DNA of 62,361 nt from Cloacibacillus sp. (GTDB lineage Bacteria; Synergistota; Synergistia; Synergistales; Synergistaceae): assembly GCF_020860125.1 (NCBI RefSeq), contig NZ_JAJBUX010000044.1, positions 1 to 62,361 on the forward strand, written 5' to 3'. Positions 1 to 7,752 of the stretch are shown here, piece by piece. Every line of letters starts with the position of its first letter. The first letter of the stretch is position 1. A program made the position numbers and the translations under genes. Below the pieces are notes generated by a model. It saw only the letters and a list, made by a program, of their open reading frames with translations, did no database searches and was not told the DNA's origin.

Positions 1-37
1 CTTCCCTACATTTCCTCCGCAAGCCGTCTCATAAGTC

Positions 38-65
38 TTGACAAACGTCTGATATCATGTAAAAT
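38..65 (+). promoter_or_regulatory. Promoter of the tRNA-Tyr/tRNA-Thr unit
   Basis: A consensus -35 TTGACA (38-43) and a -10 TAAAAT (60-65) are 16 nt apart and lie about 40 nt upstream of the first tRNA. Read directly from the sequence; the transcription start is inferred. Confidence 0.7.
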
Positions 66-103
66 ATCTTTTTGTAATGTCGCTATGTGCGGCGTCGCTG
101 AGT

Positions 104-189
104 GGTAGGATGGCCGAGTGGTCAAAGGCAACAGACTGTAAATCTGTCGGCGTGAGCCTACGCTAGTTCGAACCTAGCTCCTATCACCA
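104..189 (+). tRNA. tRNA-Tyr (anticodon GTA)
   Basis: An 86-nt class II tRNA with a long variable arm. The acceptor arm GGTAGGA (104-110) pairs with TCCTATC (179-185) with one G-U pair, followed by discriminator A and an encoded CCA (187-189). The anticodon stem is ACAGA/TCTGT with GTA at 138-140, and the T-arm carries GTTCGAA. It is co-transcribed with the tRNA-Thr 47 nt downstream. Confidence 0.97.
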
Positions 190-236
190 TTTTTATGTAA
201 AAATGCCCTTACCGCATTAGTGTATGACTGTTGTAA

Positions 237-312
237 GCCGACTTAGCTCAGTAGGTAGAGCACATCCATGGTAAGGATGGGGTCTCCGGTTCGAGTCCGG
301 AAGTCGGCTCCA
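237..312 (+). tRNA. tRNA-Thr (anticodon GGT)
   Basis: A 76-nt tRNA. The acceptor arm GCCGACT (237-243) pairs with AGTCGGC (302-308), followed by T and an encoded CCA (310-312). The anticodon stem is CATCC/GGATG with loop ATGGTAA, giving anticodon GGT. The T-loop GGTTCGAGTCC is standard. A terminator follows 12 nt after the CCA. Confidence 0.97.
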
Positions 313-323
313 TTTAACAAGTC

Positions 324-347
324 AGGCCCCTTTTAGGGGCCTTTTTT
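324..347 (+). terminator. Rho-independent terminator of the tRNA unit
   Basis: The stem GGCCCC (325-330) / GGGGCC (336-341) with loop TTTTA is followed directly by six T residues (342-347). Confidence 0.9.
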
Positions 348-360
348 ATTGCCTGTTACG

Positions 361-464
361 CTTGTTAAAGTTGTTAAAATCCTGTTATAATCAAGCGCAA
401 CGGTTTTTTTTGATTTTTGGTAGCTTGTCAGGGTTGTTAAAGCTTTTTAAAGCCTGTTAAGCTA
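361..464. repeat. Short TGTTAA-type repeats and imperfect inverted repeat behind tRNA-Thr
   Basis: The stretch 313-639 has no gene. At 350-391 the motif yTGTTAa recurs every 9-10 nt (CTGTTAC, TTGTTAAA, TTGTTAAA, CTGTTATA), and more copies lie at 433-460. TAGCTT (421-426) plus CAGG (429-432) pair with CCTG (453-456) plus AAGCTA (459-464). TTGTTA (362-367) and TATAAT (386-391) are also spaced like a promoter (18 nt), but no gene follows on this strand. The function is unknown. Confidence 0.4.
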
Positions 465-562
465 AAATCAGCACTAAACGGATGCTCCAGGCAGGAAGTT
501 CCGTGTCCGTGGATGGCGTGCCGCGCCTCAATAGCAGGTTTGGCGGCTGGGCGTAATGATAG

Positions 563-611
563 AAAGTGATAAAAAGAAGGGCTCCGGCAGGGCCCTTCTT
601 TTTATCACTTT
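563..611. terminator. Strong hairpin terminator behind the PDZ gene
   Basis: A perfect 20-bp stem (563-582 with 592-611) and a 9-nt loop. The arms contain A and T runs, so it can work in both directions. It lies 28 nt past the stop codon of the minus-strand PDZ gene and is its likely terminator. Confidence 0.85.
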
Positions 612-639
612 ATGACAATATTGTTTTGCCGGTAATTTT

Positions 640-1359
640 CTATTGAGTATCTTTCTTTAAGGTCACGATCTTCTTCTCTCCATCATGTTCGATTAGGATG
701 ATAAGTGAAGAACCGGAAGCCCATTTGTTGGCGATATATGTATTGATGGCCTCTAGTTCGAGCGTGCTGAGGTCCTGTCCGTTAATTTCCAGTATCTTGT
801 CGTTGATTACAATTTTTGCATTCGCCGCGGCGCTGCCGGGGTCTACGGTTTTTGCCCTATAGCACCCCTGCATATCCTTATCCGTAAGCGTTAGTCCAAG
901 TTTTTTCTCTCTTTCGTTGCCTGATCCGGGGAGCTGGTCGACGGCCTCGTTTCCTATTTGGTCTTTAGGCGTATGGTCTATCAGGTTTTTTACTTCCTTG
1001 ATTATTGGGACGAGCTGATCGATGCTGCGCTTTCTTTCATAAAAGCCGCCCCAGCCGTTGGATATTTTTTCTGTTTCAGTGACCATCATTTTAATATTGC
1101 CGTCTCTTGGAAGAAGGTTGAACCTTACAGTCGTATTCTGCGCCGCCGTCCAGAAGCCGTCGCCAAAGTTTTTATCGAAAGTTAGTTTATAGGGCGTGAC
1201 TTCGTTTATCGCGAAGTTTTTGCCGGTCATGACTTCAATAAGGACGTCCTGTACCTGCTGCGGCGTGCAGTCTCTGATTGTGGTCGTATATACCGACGCC
1301 GCAAACGAGACGGATGCCGTCAGAATAACGAACAATATGGCCATCATGATTTTTTTCAT
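640..1359 (-). CDS. Secreted PDZ-domain protein
   Basis: A 239-residue protein. Residues 1-20 (MKKIMMAILFVILTASVSFA) are a typical Sec signal peptide, so it acts in the envelope or outside. The central part (about 25-130) matches no family I recognise. The last ~90 residues (about 150-237) form a PDZ domain: the stretch LGLTL, DPGSAAANAKI and the DKILEINGQDLS strand-helix are visible. No protease catalytic domain is attached, so it probably binds peptides or scaffolds an envelope process (inference). GAGAGGAAG lies 5-6 nt before the ATG. The gene stands alone, with a TATAAT -10 at 1390-1395 reading towards it and a strong terminator behind. Confidence 0.75.
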   Translation of the reverse strand: MKKIMMAILFVILTASVSFAASVYTTTIRDCTPQQVQDVLIEVMTGKNFAINEVTPYKLTFDKNFGDGFWTAAQNTTVRFNLLPRDGNIKMMVTETEKISNGWGGFYERKRSIDQLVPIIKEVKNLIDHTPKDQIGNEAVDQLPGSGNEREKKLGLTLTDKDMQGCYRAKTVDPGSAAANAKIVINDKILEINGQDLSTLELEAINTYIANKWASGSSLIILIEHDGEKKIVTLKKDTQ

Positions 1360-1783
1360 TTCAATCTTCCTCTCAAGAACAAAAATTGTATTATAGAAGA
1401 GCTGCCGTTAGTCTATCATGTTTTATGGATTTTTACAGCTTCATGTTAAAGTGTCTTGCTTCATAGCTTTATCCGGGATATTTTTTCTTTGCTCGCGGTC
1501 ATCAGTGCGGGGCGGCCGATAATGACGGATAATAAAGGGGCGGCGAAACGGGGCGTTTTCTCCAGTGTTAAGATCAACTTCATATAATTTGTACCAGCTG
1601 TTCTCCGGCATAATATGGTATGGGCAAAACTACCGGCTTTTCTCTCCTGGTTTTTATCACTATTTAATCGTTATTTTTACTAACGCGGGAATTTTAATGC
1701 TTATTATACTGATTTATATATTAAAGCTGCAAAATAATATATAAAACGGCAGTGATGCCGTAATCAGAAGGAGCGTTATTGTT
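1360..1783. other. Intergenic region between divergent genes
   Basis: A 424-nt gap between the divergent PDZ and sugar-dehydrogenase genes. On the minus strand a TATAAT (1390-1395) serves the PDZ gene, with a weak -35. On the plus strand an AT-rich stretch (1695-1745) precedes the GTG start at 1784. No RNA gene, repeat or conserved element was recognised in the middle. Confidence 0.4.
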
Positions 1784-3214
1784 GTGAAGATATCCCCAAT
1801 CAAAGTTTTGTTGCTGTCGTTTATGGTTTCACTCTTCGCCTTCGGCGGACAGGCCCTCACGGCGGCGGGAGACGCGGTCCGCACCGCCGAACCGTTCACC
1901 GGCAAGGTTCTGGTCGAAGGGCTTGACGGCCCCTGGGAGATGCTGTGGGGGCCCGATAATATGCTGTGGGTGACGGAGCGGCTTGGAAAGAGGATCGTGC
2001 GCGTCGATCCCGCAAGCGGGGCGGTGCGCGAGGCGGCCCGTATTGACAGGGCAAACGCCGCCGGCGGCCATGAGGGCATCCTCGGTCTGGCGCTGGCGCC
2101 TGATTTTCTCAAAAAAGGCGGCAAAAATTATGTCTATGTGGTCTATACGTATAAATCGTCGCCCAGCCAAAGCAAGTCGGATTTTAAGAGGATAGCCCGC
2201 TTCCGCTTTGACGCCAAAAGCGAAAAATTAGTCGATGAAAAGGTGATCCTCGACAAGATCCCCGCCGGAGACGACCATAACGCGGGACGTATAGTCTTTG
2301 GCCCGGACGGCAAACTTTATCTCTCTCTCGGCGAGCTCGGCCATAACCAGGGCGCCAATATGCTGCTGCCCAACGAGGCGCAGCGCCTTCCCTCAGCCGC
2401 GGAGGTGCGCAAATCCGACTGGAGCTCATATGTCGGAAAGGTGCTGAGGATTGAGCCGGACGGCTCCATCCCGCGCGACAACCCGGTGCTTGACGGTGTG
2501 AGAAGCCATATCTTCACCTACGGCCACCGCAATCCGCAGGGACTGGTGTTTGTGGGGGAGAACCTCTTCTCCTGCGAGCACGGCCCCTCGACCGACGACG
2601 AGATCAACCTGCTGGTGAGCGGCGGCAATTACGGCTGGCCAATAGTAGCGGGCTTCCGTGACAACCAGGCCTACACCTACGCCGACTGGTCGAAGGCCAA
2701 CAAGAGCGCGATAGATAAGTACGACCCCAACCAGCCCAACATCATCCCCGAGGGCGTGCCCGTGATAAGGGAGCTGGACTGGAACGCGCCGAACTTCAAA
2801 GAGCCGCTGAAGACCTTCTATACGGTGCCCAACAGCTATAACTTCAAGGATTCCCGCTTTGAAAAACTGCCGTATCTCTTCTGGCCGACCGTGGCCCCGT
2901 TGAGCATCACCTATTACCCGGCGGACGGCGCGATCGAGGCGTGGAGAAATTCCCTCATCATCACGACGCTGAAAACCGGCGAGTTGTACCGGATGAAGCT
3001 GAACGCGGACGGAAAGACGCTGCAGGGCGACGCGATACCGTACTTCCATACCGCCAACCGCTATCGCGCGGCGGTCGTCTCCCCCGATACGAAGAGCATC
3101 TTCGTCATGACAGACAAGGGCGGCAATGTGCTGGACAGGAATTTCATGCCGACCAGTCAGGTGGAGAACTCGGGTGCGATAATCGTGTTTACATATGCCG
3201 GAGAGGGAAAATAA
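1784..3214 (+). CDS. Secreted PQQ-type sugar dehydrogenase-like beta-propeller protein
   Basis: A 476-residue protein of the soluble glucose/sorbosone dehydrogenase family (GSDH; relatives include YliI/Asd), which oxidises aldoses with PQQ in the periplasm. Visible family motifs are GGHEGILGLALAPDF, HNAGRIVFGPDGKLYLSLGE, TYGHRNPQGLVF and EHGPSTDDEINLL with GGNYGWP, the last set belonging to the cofactor pocket. The N-terminus (about 1-27) is a signal peptide. The start is GTG with AGAAGGAG 10 nt upstream. It is monocistronic and ends at a large hairpin terminator. No PQQ biosynthesis gene is in the window, so substrate and cofactor use are not established. Confidence 0.85.
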   Translation: MKISPIKVLLLSFMVSLFAFGGQALTAAGDAVRTAEPFTGKVLVEGLDGPWEMLWGPDNMLWVTERLGKRIVRVDPASGAVREAARIDRANAAGGHEGILGLALAPDFLKKGGKNYVYVVYTYKSSPSQSKSDFKRIARFRFDAKSEKLVDEKVILDKIPAGDDHNAGRIVFGPDGKLYLSLGELGHNQGANMLLPNEAQRLPSAAEVRKSDWSSYVGKVLRIEPDGSIPRDNPVLDGVRSHIFTYGHRNPQGLVFVGENLFSCEHGPSTDDEINLLVSGGNYGWPIVAGFRDNQAYTYADWSKANKSAIDKYDPNQPNIIPEGVPVIRELDWNAPNFKEPLKTFYTVPNSYNFKDSRFEKLPYLFWPTVAPLSITYYPADGAIEAWRNSLIITTLKTGELYRMKLNADGKTLQGDAIPYFHTANRYRAAVVSPDTKSIFVMTDKGGNVLDRNFMPTSQVENSGAIIVFTYAGEGK

Positions 3215-3274
3215 TATATCCATTGACTTAACAGTAAGATATTTTTAAGCCGCGGGGCTGTCCCGCATGATAAT

Positions 3275-3338
3275 GACAGATGCATGGCTTTCACATTGGC
3301 GGATGGGCCGAATGAAAGCTGTGTATCTGTCCTTTTTT
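3275..3338 (+). terminator. Large hairpin terminator of the sugar-dehydrogenase gene
   Basis: A long imperfect stem opens with GACAGAT (3275-3281), closes with ATCTGTC (3325-3331) and contains a second matching block GCTTTCA/TGAAAGC. It is followed by six T residues (3333-3338). The rest of 3339-3582 holds no gene or recognisable element apart from a GC-rich hairpin near 3400-3450. Confidence 0.75.
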
Positions 3339-3582
3339 GTCATTGTAAATTTTGCGTGCAGGGAGCGGTGAAAATAAAGAAGATAAAGGAAAAGTTCCGG
3401 TAAGAGGCGGGGCTTTTCCCGTCTGCCGCCGATTCCGGTCACGGCGGCCTGATTGTGAGCTGTCTTTCAGAAAATACTATATTGTGGATAAAATACTTGC
3501 AAGCAAATGCTAATGCAAAAAAATACAGGTATTTTATAGCGTAAATATAAACATTACACCTGTTTTATAATTTGAGGCCGGT

Positions 3583-3612
3583 TTGACATTCCCGTACGGC
3601 GCTCACTATAAT
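3583..3612 (+). promoter_or_regulatory. Consensus promoter of the BASS transporter gene
   Basis: A perfect -35 TTGACA (3583-3588) and a perfect -10 TATAAT (3607-3612) with an 18-nt spacer lie about 68 nt before the start codon. Confidence 0.85.
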
Positions 3613-3680
3613 GCTTGCGCGCCGTTATTCCATAATGGTTTTATATAACAATATTCAGTCTGAAGAGGAGCGTTTTAATT

Positions 3681-4619
3681 ATGAAGTTTCTGGAAAAGCT
3701 CAGTGATTTTGTGGGTAAGTATATGGCCGTTATCGTCGTCGTAGTCGCGGCGGCGGCGCTTTTCGTACCGGCGGTCCTGATATGGATAAAGACGTCGTGG
3801 ATCACGACCCTGCTGATGATAGTGATGTTCGGGATGGGGCTGACGCTGGATCCCGTCGACTTCGCCGTAGTCTTTAAGCGTCCGAAGGACGTCATTCTCG
3901 GGTGCCTCGCGCAGTTTACGATCATGCCTCTTCTGGCCTTCGCGCTTGGCAAGGCCTTTGCCCTGGACGACGCGCTGCTGGTCGGCGTTATCCTTGTCGG
4001 GACCTGCCCCGGCGGGACCTCGTCAAACGTTATCACCTACCTCAGCAAGGGCGACGTCGCCCTCTCCGTGGGGATGACCAGCGTCTCGACGCTGCTCGCC
4101 CCGCTGCTCACGCCGGCGCTGACCTACCTTCTGCTGAGGCAGACCGTCTCCGTCGATATGGCGGCGATGTTCATGTCGATCGTCAAGGTGGTGATCCTGC
4201 CGATCGCCGCGGGCTTCGTCATCAATAAATTTTTCAGCAGCACCACCCAGAAGGCGGTCAAGGTACTGCCGCTCGTCTCTGTGACGGCCATTGTCATGAT
4301 CGTCGCCGCGGTGGTCTCCGCCAACTCCGCGAAGATCATGACCACCGGCGTTCTCGTGTTCTCGGTCGTCATCCTGCATAACATTCTCGGCTACGCGCTC
4401 GGTTACGTGATCGCCGCGTTTTTGAAGGTCCCGCTCGCGAAGAAGAAGGCGATCTCGATAGAGGTCGGGATGCAGAATTCAGGCCTCGCCACCAGCCTCG
4501 CGGCGACCTCCTTCCCCTCCTTAGCGCTGGCCACGGTCCCGGGCGCGGTATTCAGCGTCTGGCACAACATATCGGGAGCCATTCTCGCGAATATATATTC
4601 GCAGATGAAGGAGAAATAG
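3681..4619 (+). CDS. Bile acid:sodium symporter (BASS) family transporter
   Basis: A 312-residue inner-membrane protein with about nine or ten hydrophobic segments. Family signatures are GTCPGGTSSNVITYLSKGDVA (the cross-over helix region), LSVGMTSVSTLLAPLLTP, and EVGMQNSGLATSLA with HNISGAILA near the end. Members co-transport organic anions with sodium; bacterial ones are linked to bile acids, keto acids and pantoate precursors, so the substrate here is open. The start ATG is preceded by GAAGAGGAG. It is a single-gene unit between a consensus promoter and a rho-independent terminator. Confidence 0.88.
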   Translation: MKFLEKLSDFVGKYMAVIVVVVAAAALFVPAVLIWIKTSWITTLLMIVMFGMGLTLDPVDFAVVFKRPKDVILGCLAQFTIMPLLAFALGKAFALDDALLVGVILVGTCPGGTSSNVITYLSKGDVALSVGMTSVSTLLAPLLTPALTYLLLRQTVSVDMAAMFMSIVKVVILPIAAGFVINKFFSSTTQKAVKVLPLVSVTAIVMIVAAVVSANSAKIMTTGVLVFSVVILHNILGYALGYVIAAFLKVPLAKKKAISIEVGMQNSGLATSLAATSFPSLALATVPGAVFSVWHNISGAILANIYSQMKEK

Positions 4620-4650
4620 CCTCTTACAAATTACCTTTTGCCTACTGCCG

Positions 4651-4686
4651 GTCCCGTCCCTTCCCCAAAGGGCGGGGCTTTTTTAT
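4651..4686 (+). terminator. Rho-independent terminator after the BASS gene
   Basis: CCCGTCCC (4653-4660) pairs with GGGCGGGG (4670-4677) across a short loop and is followed by CTTTTTTAT. Confidence 0.9.
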
Positions 4687-4791
4687 GGACTCACTTATCA
4701 TGTGGTTGGGGAACTATTTTTTTCGCTTGGCGGTATCCCCGCGTGCTAAAATATTACCGGCAAGCACCGCAAAAGTATCCAGACTGCCATA

Positions 4792-5712
4792 ATGCCAAAA
4801 GATTGGGATGATGAGCGGGTGAAGATAAATGAGATCGTCAAAAGATACTATCCGCGCGAGCTTTTGCCCTCAGAGGGCGCTTCTGCCCTTGATGGGGAGA
4901 GCGTAAGGGCGCTGCTCCGCCGATTCGTTGATGAGGCGAACGGCGACCTTGACCGTCTGGGCGACGAACGCCGCCTCTACCTTCTTGAGGATATCCAGAT
5001 TGACGAGCCGCGTTTCCAGTCGCGAAACGACATCAGCGGCGAGGCGGTGGAGACCTACGCGCAGAACTATGAGAACGGCGCGGATATGCCGCCCGTCGAT
5101 ATCGCCCTGCTTGACGACGGCCGCCTCTATCTGATAGACGGCTTCCACCGCTGCCGGGCAAGGATGAGGATGGGCGCCGCGTGGGGTTTCATCGACGCCG
5201 TGCTGCACAAAAATCTCTCAGAGGCCGACGCACGCTTTTTTTCCATAAAAGAGAACATGAAAAACGGTCTGCCGCTGCGCAGCAGGCGCGACAGAGAGAA
5301 GGCCTTCGCGATCTATGTCGAAACTGGACGCTGCCGCTATCCCAACGGGATGCTCAAAAGCTACCGCGAGATCGCGGAGGAGCTGACCTTCCTCGGCAAA
5401 GATACGGCGAGGCGTTATATGAGCAGCCTTTTCCCAGAGATCGCGAGACAGCTCTCAAACCGTTACGGCGAGCCGGAGGCTGGGCCGTTGGAAGACAGCT
5501 CCTCCAAGACGGAACGGCCGGAAAAAAGCGCCGCGCCAGCGCTGCTGAAGAGCCTGAAGAGGACCGGAGAACGGGCGGCGGCGATCGCCACCGACGAGAG
5601 CGCCCTCCTGTATGAGCGGCAGCTGCTGGCGCTGCTGAATGCCTCGCGCGCCAGGTGGCGGCGCGGCGTGATCGAAACGGCGGATTACGAGGGAATCCCA
5701 GGGAAGGATTAG
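4792..5712 (+). CDS. Orphan ParB/Srx-fold protein with helix-turn-helix
   Basis: A 306-residue protein. Residues about 64-155 resemble the ParB N-terminal (ParB/Srx nucleotide-binding) domain: LLEDIQIDEPRFQSRNDI, then the box DGFHRCRARMRMG, the counterpart of the GxHRxxA motif. Residues about 168-205 (KSYREIAEEL to TARRYMSSL) look like a helix-turn-helix. The C-terminal third is charged and probably flexible. ParB proteins bind CTP and slide on DNA, but no parA or parS-like cluster is next to it, so a segregation role is unlikely. It could be a regulator or a relic of a mobile element. The start ATG has only a weak ribosome-binding site. Confidence 0.65.
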   Translation: MPKDWDDERVKINEIVKRYYPRELLPSEGASALDGESVRALLRRFVDEANGDLDRLGDERRLYLLEDIQIDEPRFQSRNDISGEAVETYAQNYENGADMPPVDIALLDDGRLYLIDGFHRCRARMRMGAAWGFIDAVLHKNLSEADARFFSIKENMKNGLPLRSRRDREKAFAIYVETGRCRYPNGMLKSYREIAEELTFLGKDTARRYMSSLFPEIARQLSNRYGEPEAGPLEDSSSKTERPEKSAAPALLKSLKRTGERAAAIATDESALLYERQLLALLNASRARWRRGVIETADYEGIPGKD

Positions 5713-5896
5713 GCGGTCTGGCCTTCGGAGGCCTTGAGGACCGGCGGAAATGGGCTTCCGCGCCGCATAGGCGAAGGCTGTCTTTGTCAGTAGTTGCTGT
5801 ACAATTTTTAATCTCGCACCGCTGGTCACAATTACGCCGATGTTGTATAAATATATATGGGTAAATTAAATATCTTTTTGAAATGTGGTGTTATTT

Positions 5897-7507
5897 ATGA
5901 AAATGGACGCTCTGAAATATAAATACCCCTCGCGCCGCACGCTTGTATACGGTTCGCGCGGCATGACCGCCACCACGCAGCCGCTGGCCGCGCAGGCGGG
6001 GCTTGAAATGCTGAGAAGGGGCGGAAACGCGGTGGACGCCGCGGTGGCGACCGCCGCCTGCCTCACGGTGGTGGAGCCGACCAGCAACGGGATCGGCGGA
6101 GACGCCTTTGCGCTCGTATGGACGGGGGGCAAGCTGCACGGCCTCAATTCAAGCGGACATGCGCCGTCGCGGGCCAATGCCGACGAACTTCTTCGCGGCG
6201 GCTGGGAAAAGATGCCGCTCTACGGGTGGAAGGCCGTCACCGTCCCCGGCGCTCCCGCCGCCTGGGCGGCGCTCAACGCGAAGTTTGGCCGCCTGCCGCT
6301 CGACGTGCTGCTTGAACCGGCGATCCACTACGCGCGCAGCGGCTTTTCCGTCTCTCCGACGGTGAGCCTGCTCTGGAAAAAGGCCTTCGCCGGTTTTGCC
6401 AAAAACCTCCACGGCGGCGAGTTTGCCCACCTCTTCGAGTGCTTCACGGCAGAGGGCAAAGCGCCCGCCGCGGGGCAGATCTGGCGCTGCGAAGCGCAGG
6501 CGCGCACGCTGGAAAAGATCGCGGAGACGAGCGCCGCCGCCTTCTATACGGGGGAACTCGCGGAGGCGATAGACCGCTTCTCAAAGGAACATAACGGCTG
6601 GCTGCGCGCTGAAGATCTCGCCGCGTTCGCTCCCGAGTGGGTCGAGCCGATAGGCGTGAATTACCGCGGCTACGACGTCTGGGAGATACCGCCGAACGGA
6701 CAGGGCATCGTCGCGCTGATGGCGCTGAACATCCTGAAAAAATTCACGCTCTCGGAGCGTGAATGCGCGCGCAGCTACCACCTGCAGATAGAGGCGATAA
6801 AGCTGGCGTTCGCCGAGGCTCTCGCCGAGGTGGGCGACCCGCGCCATATGCGCCGTTCGGTGACGGAGCTGCTTTCGGAGGAGTTCGCCGACCGCCGCGC
6901 CGCCCTCATCGACCCGGCCGTGGCCGGGCTTCCGACCTCGGAGCGCCAGACCTCAGGCGGCACGGTCTATCTGGCGGCGGCGGACGGCGAGGGGAACATG
7001 GTCTCGATGATACAGAGCAACTACCGTGGCTTCGGCTCCGGCCTCTGCGTGCCTGGGACGGGGATCACCCTGCATAACCGGGGGAATAATTTCTCGCTTG
7101 ACCCCGCCTCGCCGAACTTCCTCGCGCCGGGCAAGAGGCCCTACCACACGATAATACCGGGCTTCATCACCAAAGACAACGAGGCGGTCGGCCCCTTTGG
7201 GGTGATGGGGGCCTTCATGCAGCCGCAGGGACACCTTCAGATGATCGCCAACATGGTGGACTTCGCCCTCAACCCGCAGGAGGCGCTAGACGCGCCGCGC
7301 TGGCAGTGGACGGAGGGGAAACGGGTCGGCCTCGAGCAGGGAGTGGAGAACCATATCATCAAAGAGCTAGCCGCGATGGGGCACGAGGTCTATGTGGACT
7401 ACGACCACAGCTCCTACGGGCGCGGACAGATAATACTGCGCGGCGAAGACGGCGCCCTCATGGGGGCCACGGAGCCGCGTGCCGACGGCTACGTCGCCGT
7501 ATACTAA
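5897..7507 (+). CDS. Gamma-glutamyltransferase family protein (YwrD-like)
   Basis: A 536-residue Ntn-hydrolase of the gamma-glutamyltransferase family. Typical parts are GMTATTQPLAAQAGLEMLRRGGNAVDAAVA near the start, GIGGDAF, and the autoprocessing site SGGTVYLAAADGEGNMVS, where Thr356 would be the new N-terminal nucleophile of the small subunit. PGTGITLHNRGNNF and PYHTIIPG match the C-terminal half. There is no signal peptide, so it resembles the cytoplasmic YwrD branch rather than periplasmic Ggt; it may hydrolyse gamma-glutamyl amides. ATG 5897 is preferred; an in-frame GTG lies at 5885. It is monocistronic, with a terminator behind it. Confidence 0.85.
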   Translation: MKMDALKYKYPSRRTLVYGSRGMTATTQPLAAQAGLEMLRRGGNAVDAAVATAACLTVVEPTSNGIGGDAFALVWTGGKLHGLNSSGHAPSRANADELLRGGWEKMPLYGWKAVTVPGAPAAWAALNAKFGRLPLDVLLEPAIHYARSGFSVSPTVSLLWKKAFAGFAKNLHGGEFAHLFECFTAEGKAPAAGQIWRCEAQARTLEKIAETSAAAFYTGELAEAIDRFSKEHNGWLRAEDLAAFAPEWVEPIGVNYRGYDVWEIPPNGQGIVALMALNILKKFTLSERECARSYHLQIEAIKLAFAEALAEVGDPRHMRRSVTELLSEEFADRRAALIDPAVAGLPTSERQTSGGTVYLAAADGEGNMVSMIQSNYRGFGSGLCVPGTGITLHNRGNNFSLDPASPNFLAPGKRPYHTIIPGFITKDNEAVGPFGVMGAFMQPQGHLQMIANMVDFALNPQEALDAPRWQWTEGKRVGLEQGVENHIIKELAAMGHEVYVDYDHSSYGRGQIILRGEDGALMGATEPRADGYVAVY

Positions 7508-7586
7508 AGGACGGATGTTCGGGTACAAGAGGCGTTCCTGACAGAAGTATCAGGCCTGGACCATTTATAATAACAATATCAGCAGG

Positions 7587-7617
7587 GCAGCCGTTACTTT
7601 TATCAACGGCTGCTTTT
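7587..7617 (+). terminator. Rho-independent terminator after the gamma-glutamyltransferase gene
   Basis: GCAGCCGTT (7587-7595) pairs perfectly with AACGGCTGC (7605-7613) and is followed by TTTTATT. Confidence 0.9.
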
Positions 7618-7673
7618 ATTATATATTTGCGGCGGCAGACTGCGGAATCATTTCAGAAAAAGCCTTTATATGC

Positions 7674-7701
7674 TTGACATTTTTTAGGATAGCTGTATGC
7701 T
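7674..7701 (+). promoter_or_regulatory. Promoter of the RclA-like gene
   Basis: -35 TTGACA (7674-7679) and -10 TATGCT (7696-7701), spacer 16 nt, about 50 nt before the start codon. Confidence 0.6.
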
Positions 7702-7752
7702 TTTATTAATGTAATTAAAAAAGATACATTTAATTTCCGGAGGTACGGGAAG

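Noticed and set aside
237..640. Integrated element at tRNA-Thr
   Set aside because: No integrase gene and no second copy of the tRNA 3' end was found; only short repeats remain.
2426..3223. Long minus-strand reading frame opposite the sugar-dehydrogenase gene
   Set aside because: It mirrors the codon structure of a clear family member on the plus strand; no ribosome-binding site or recognisable domain.
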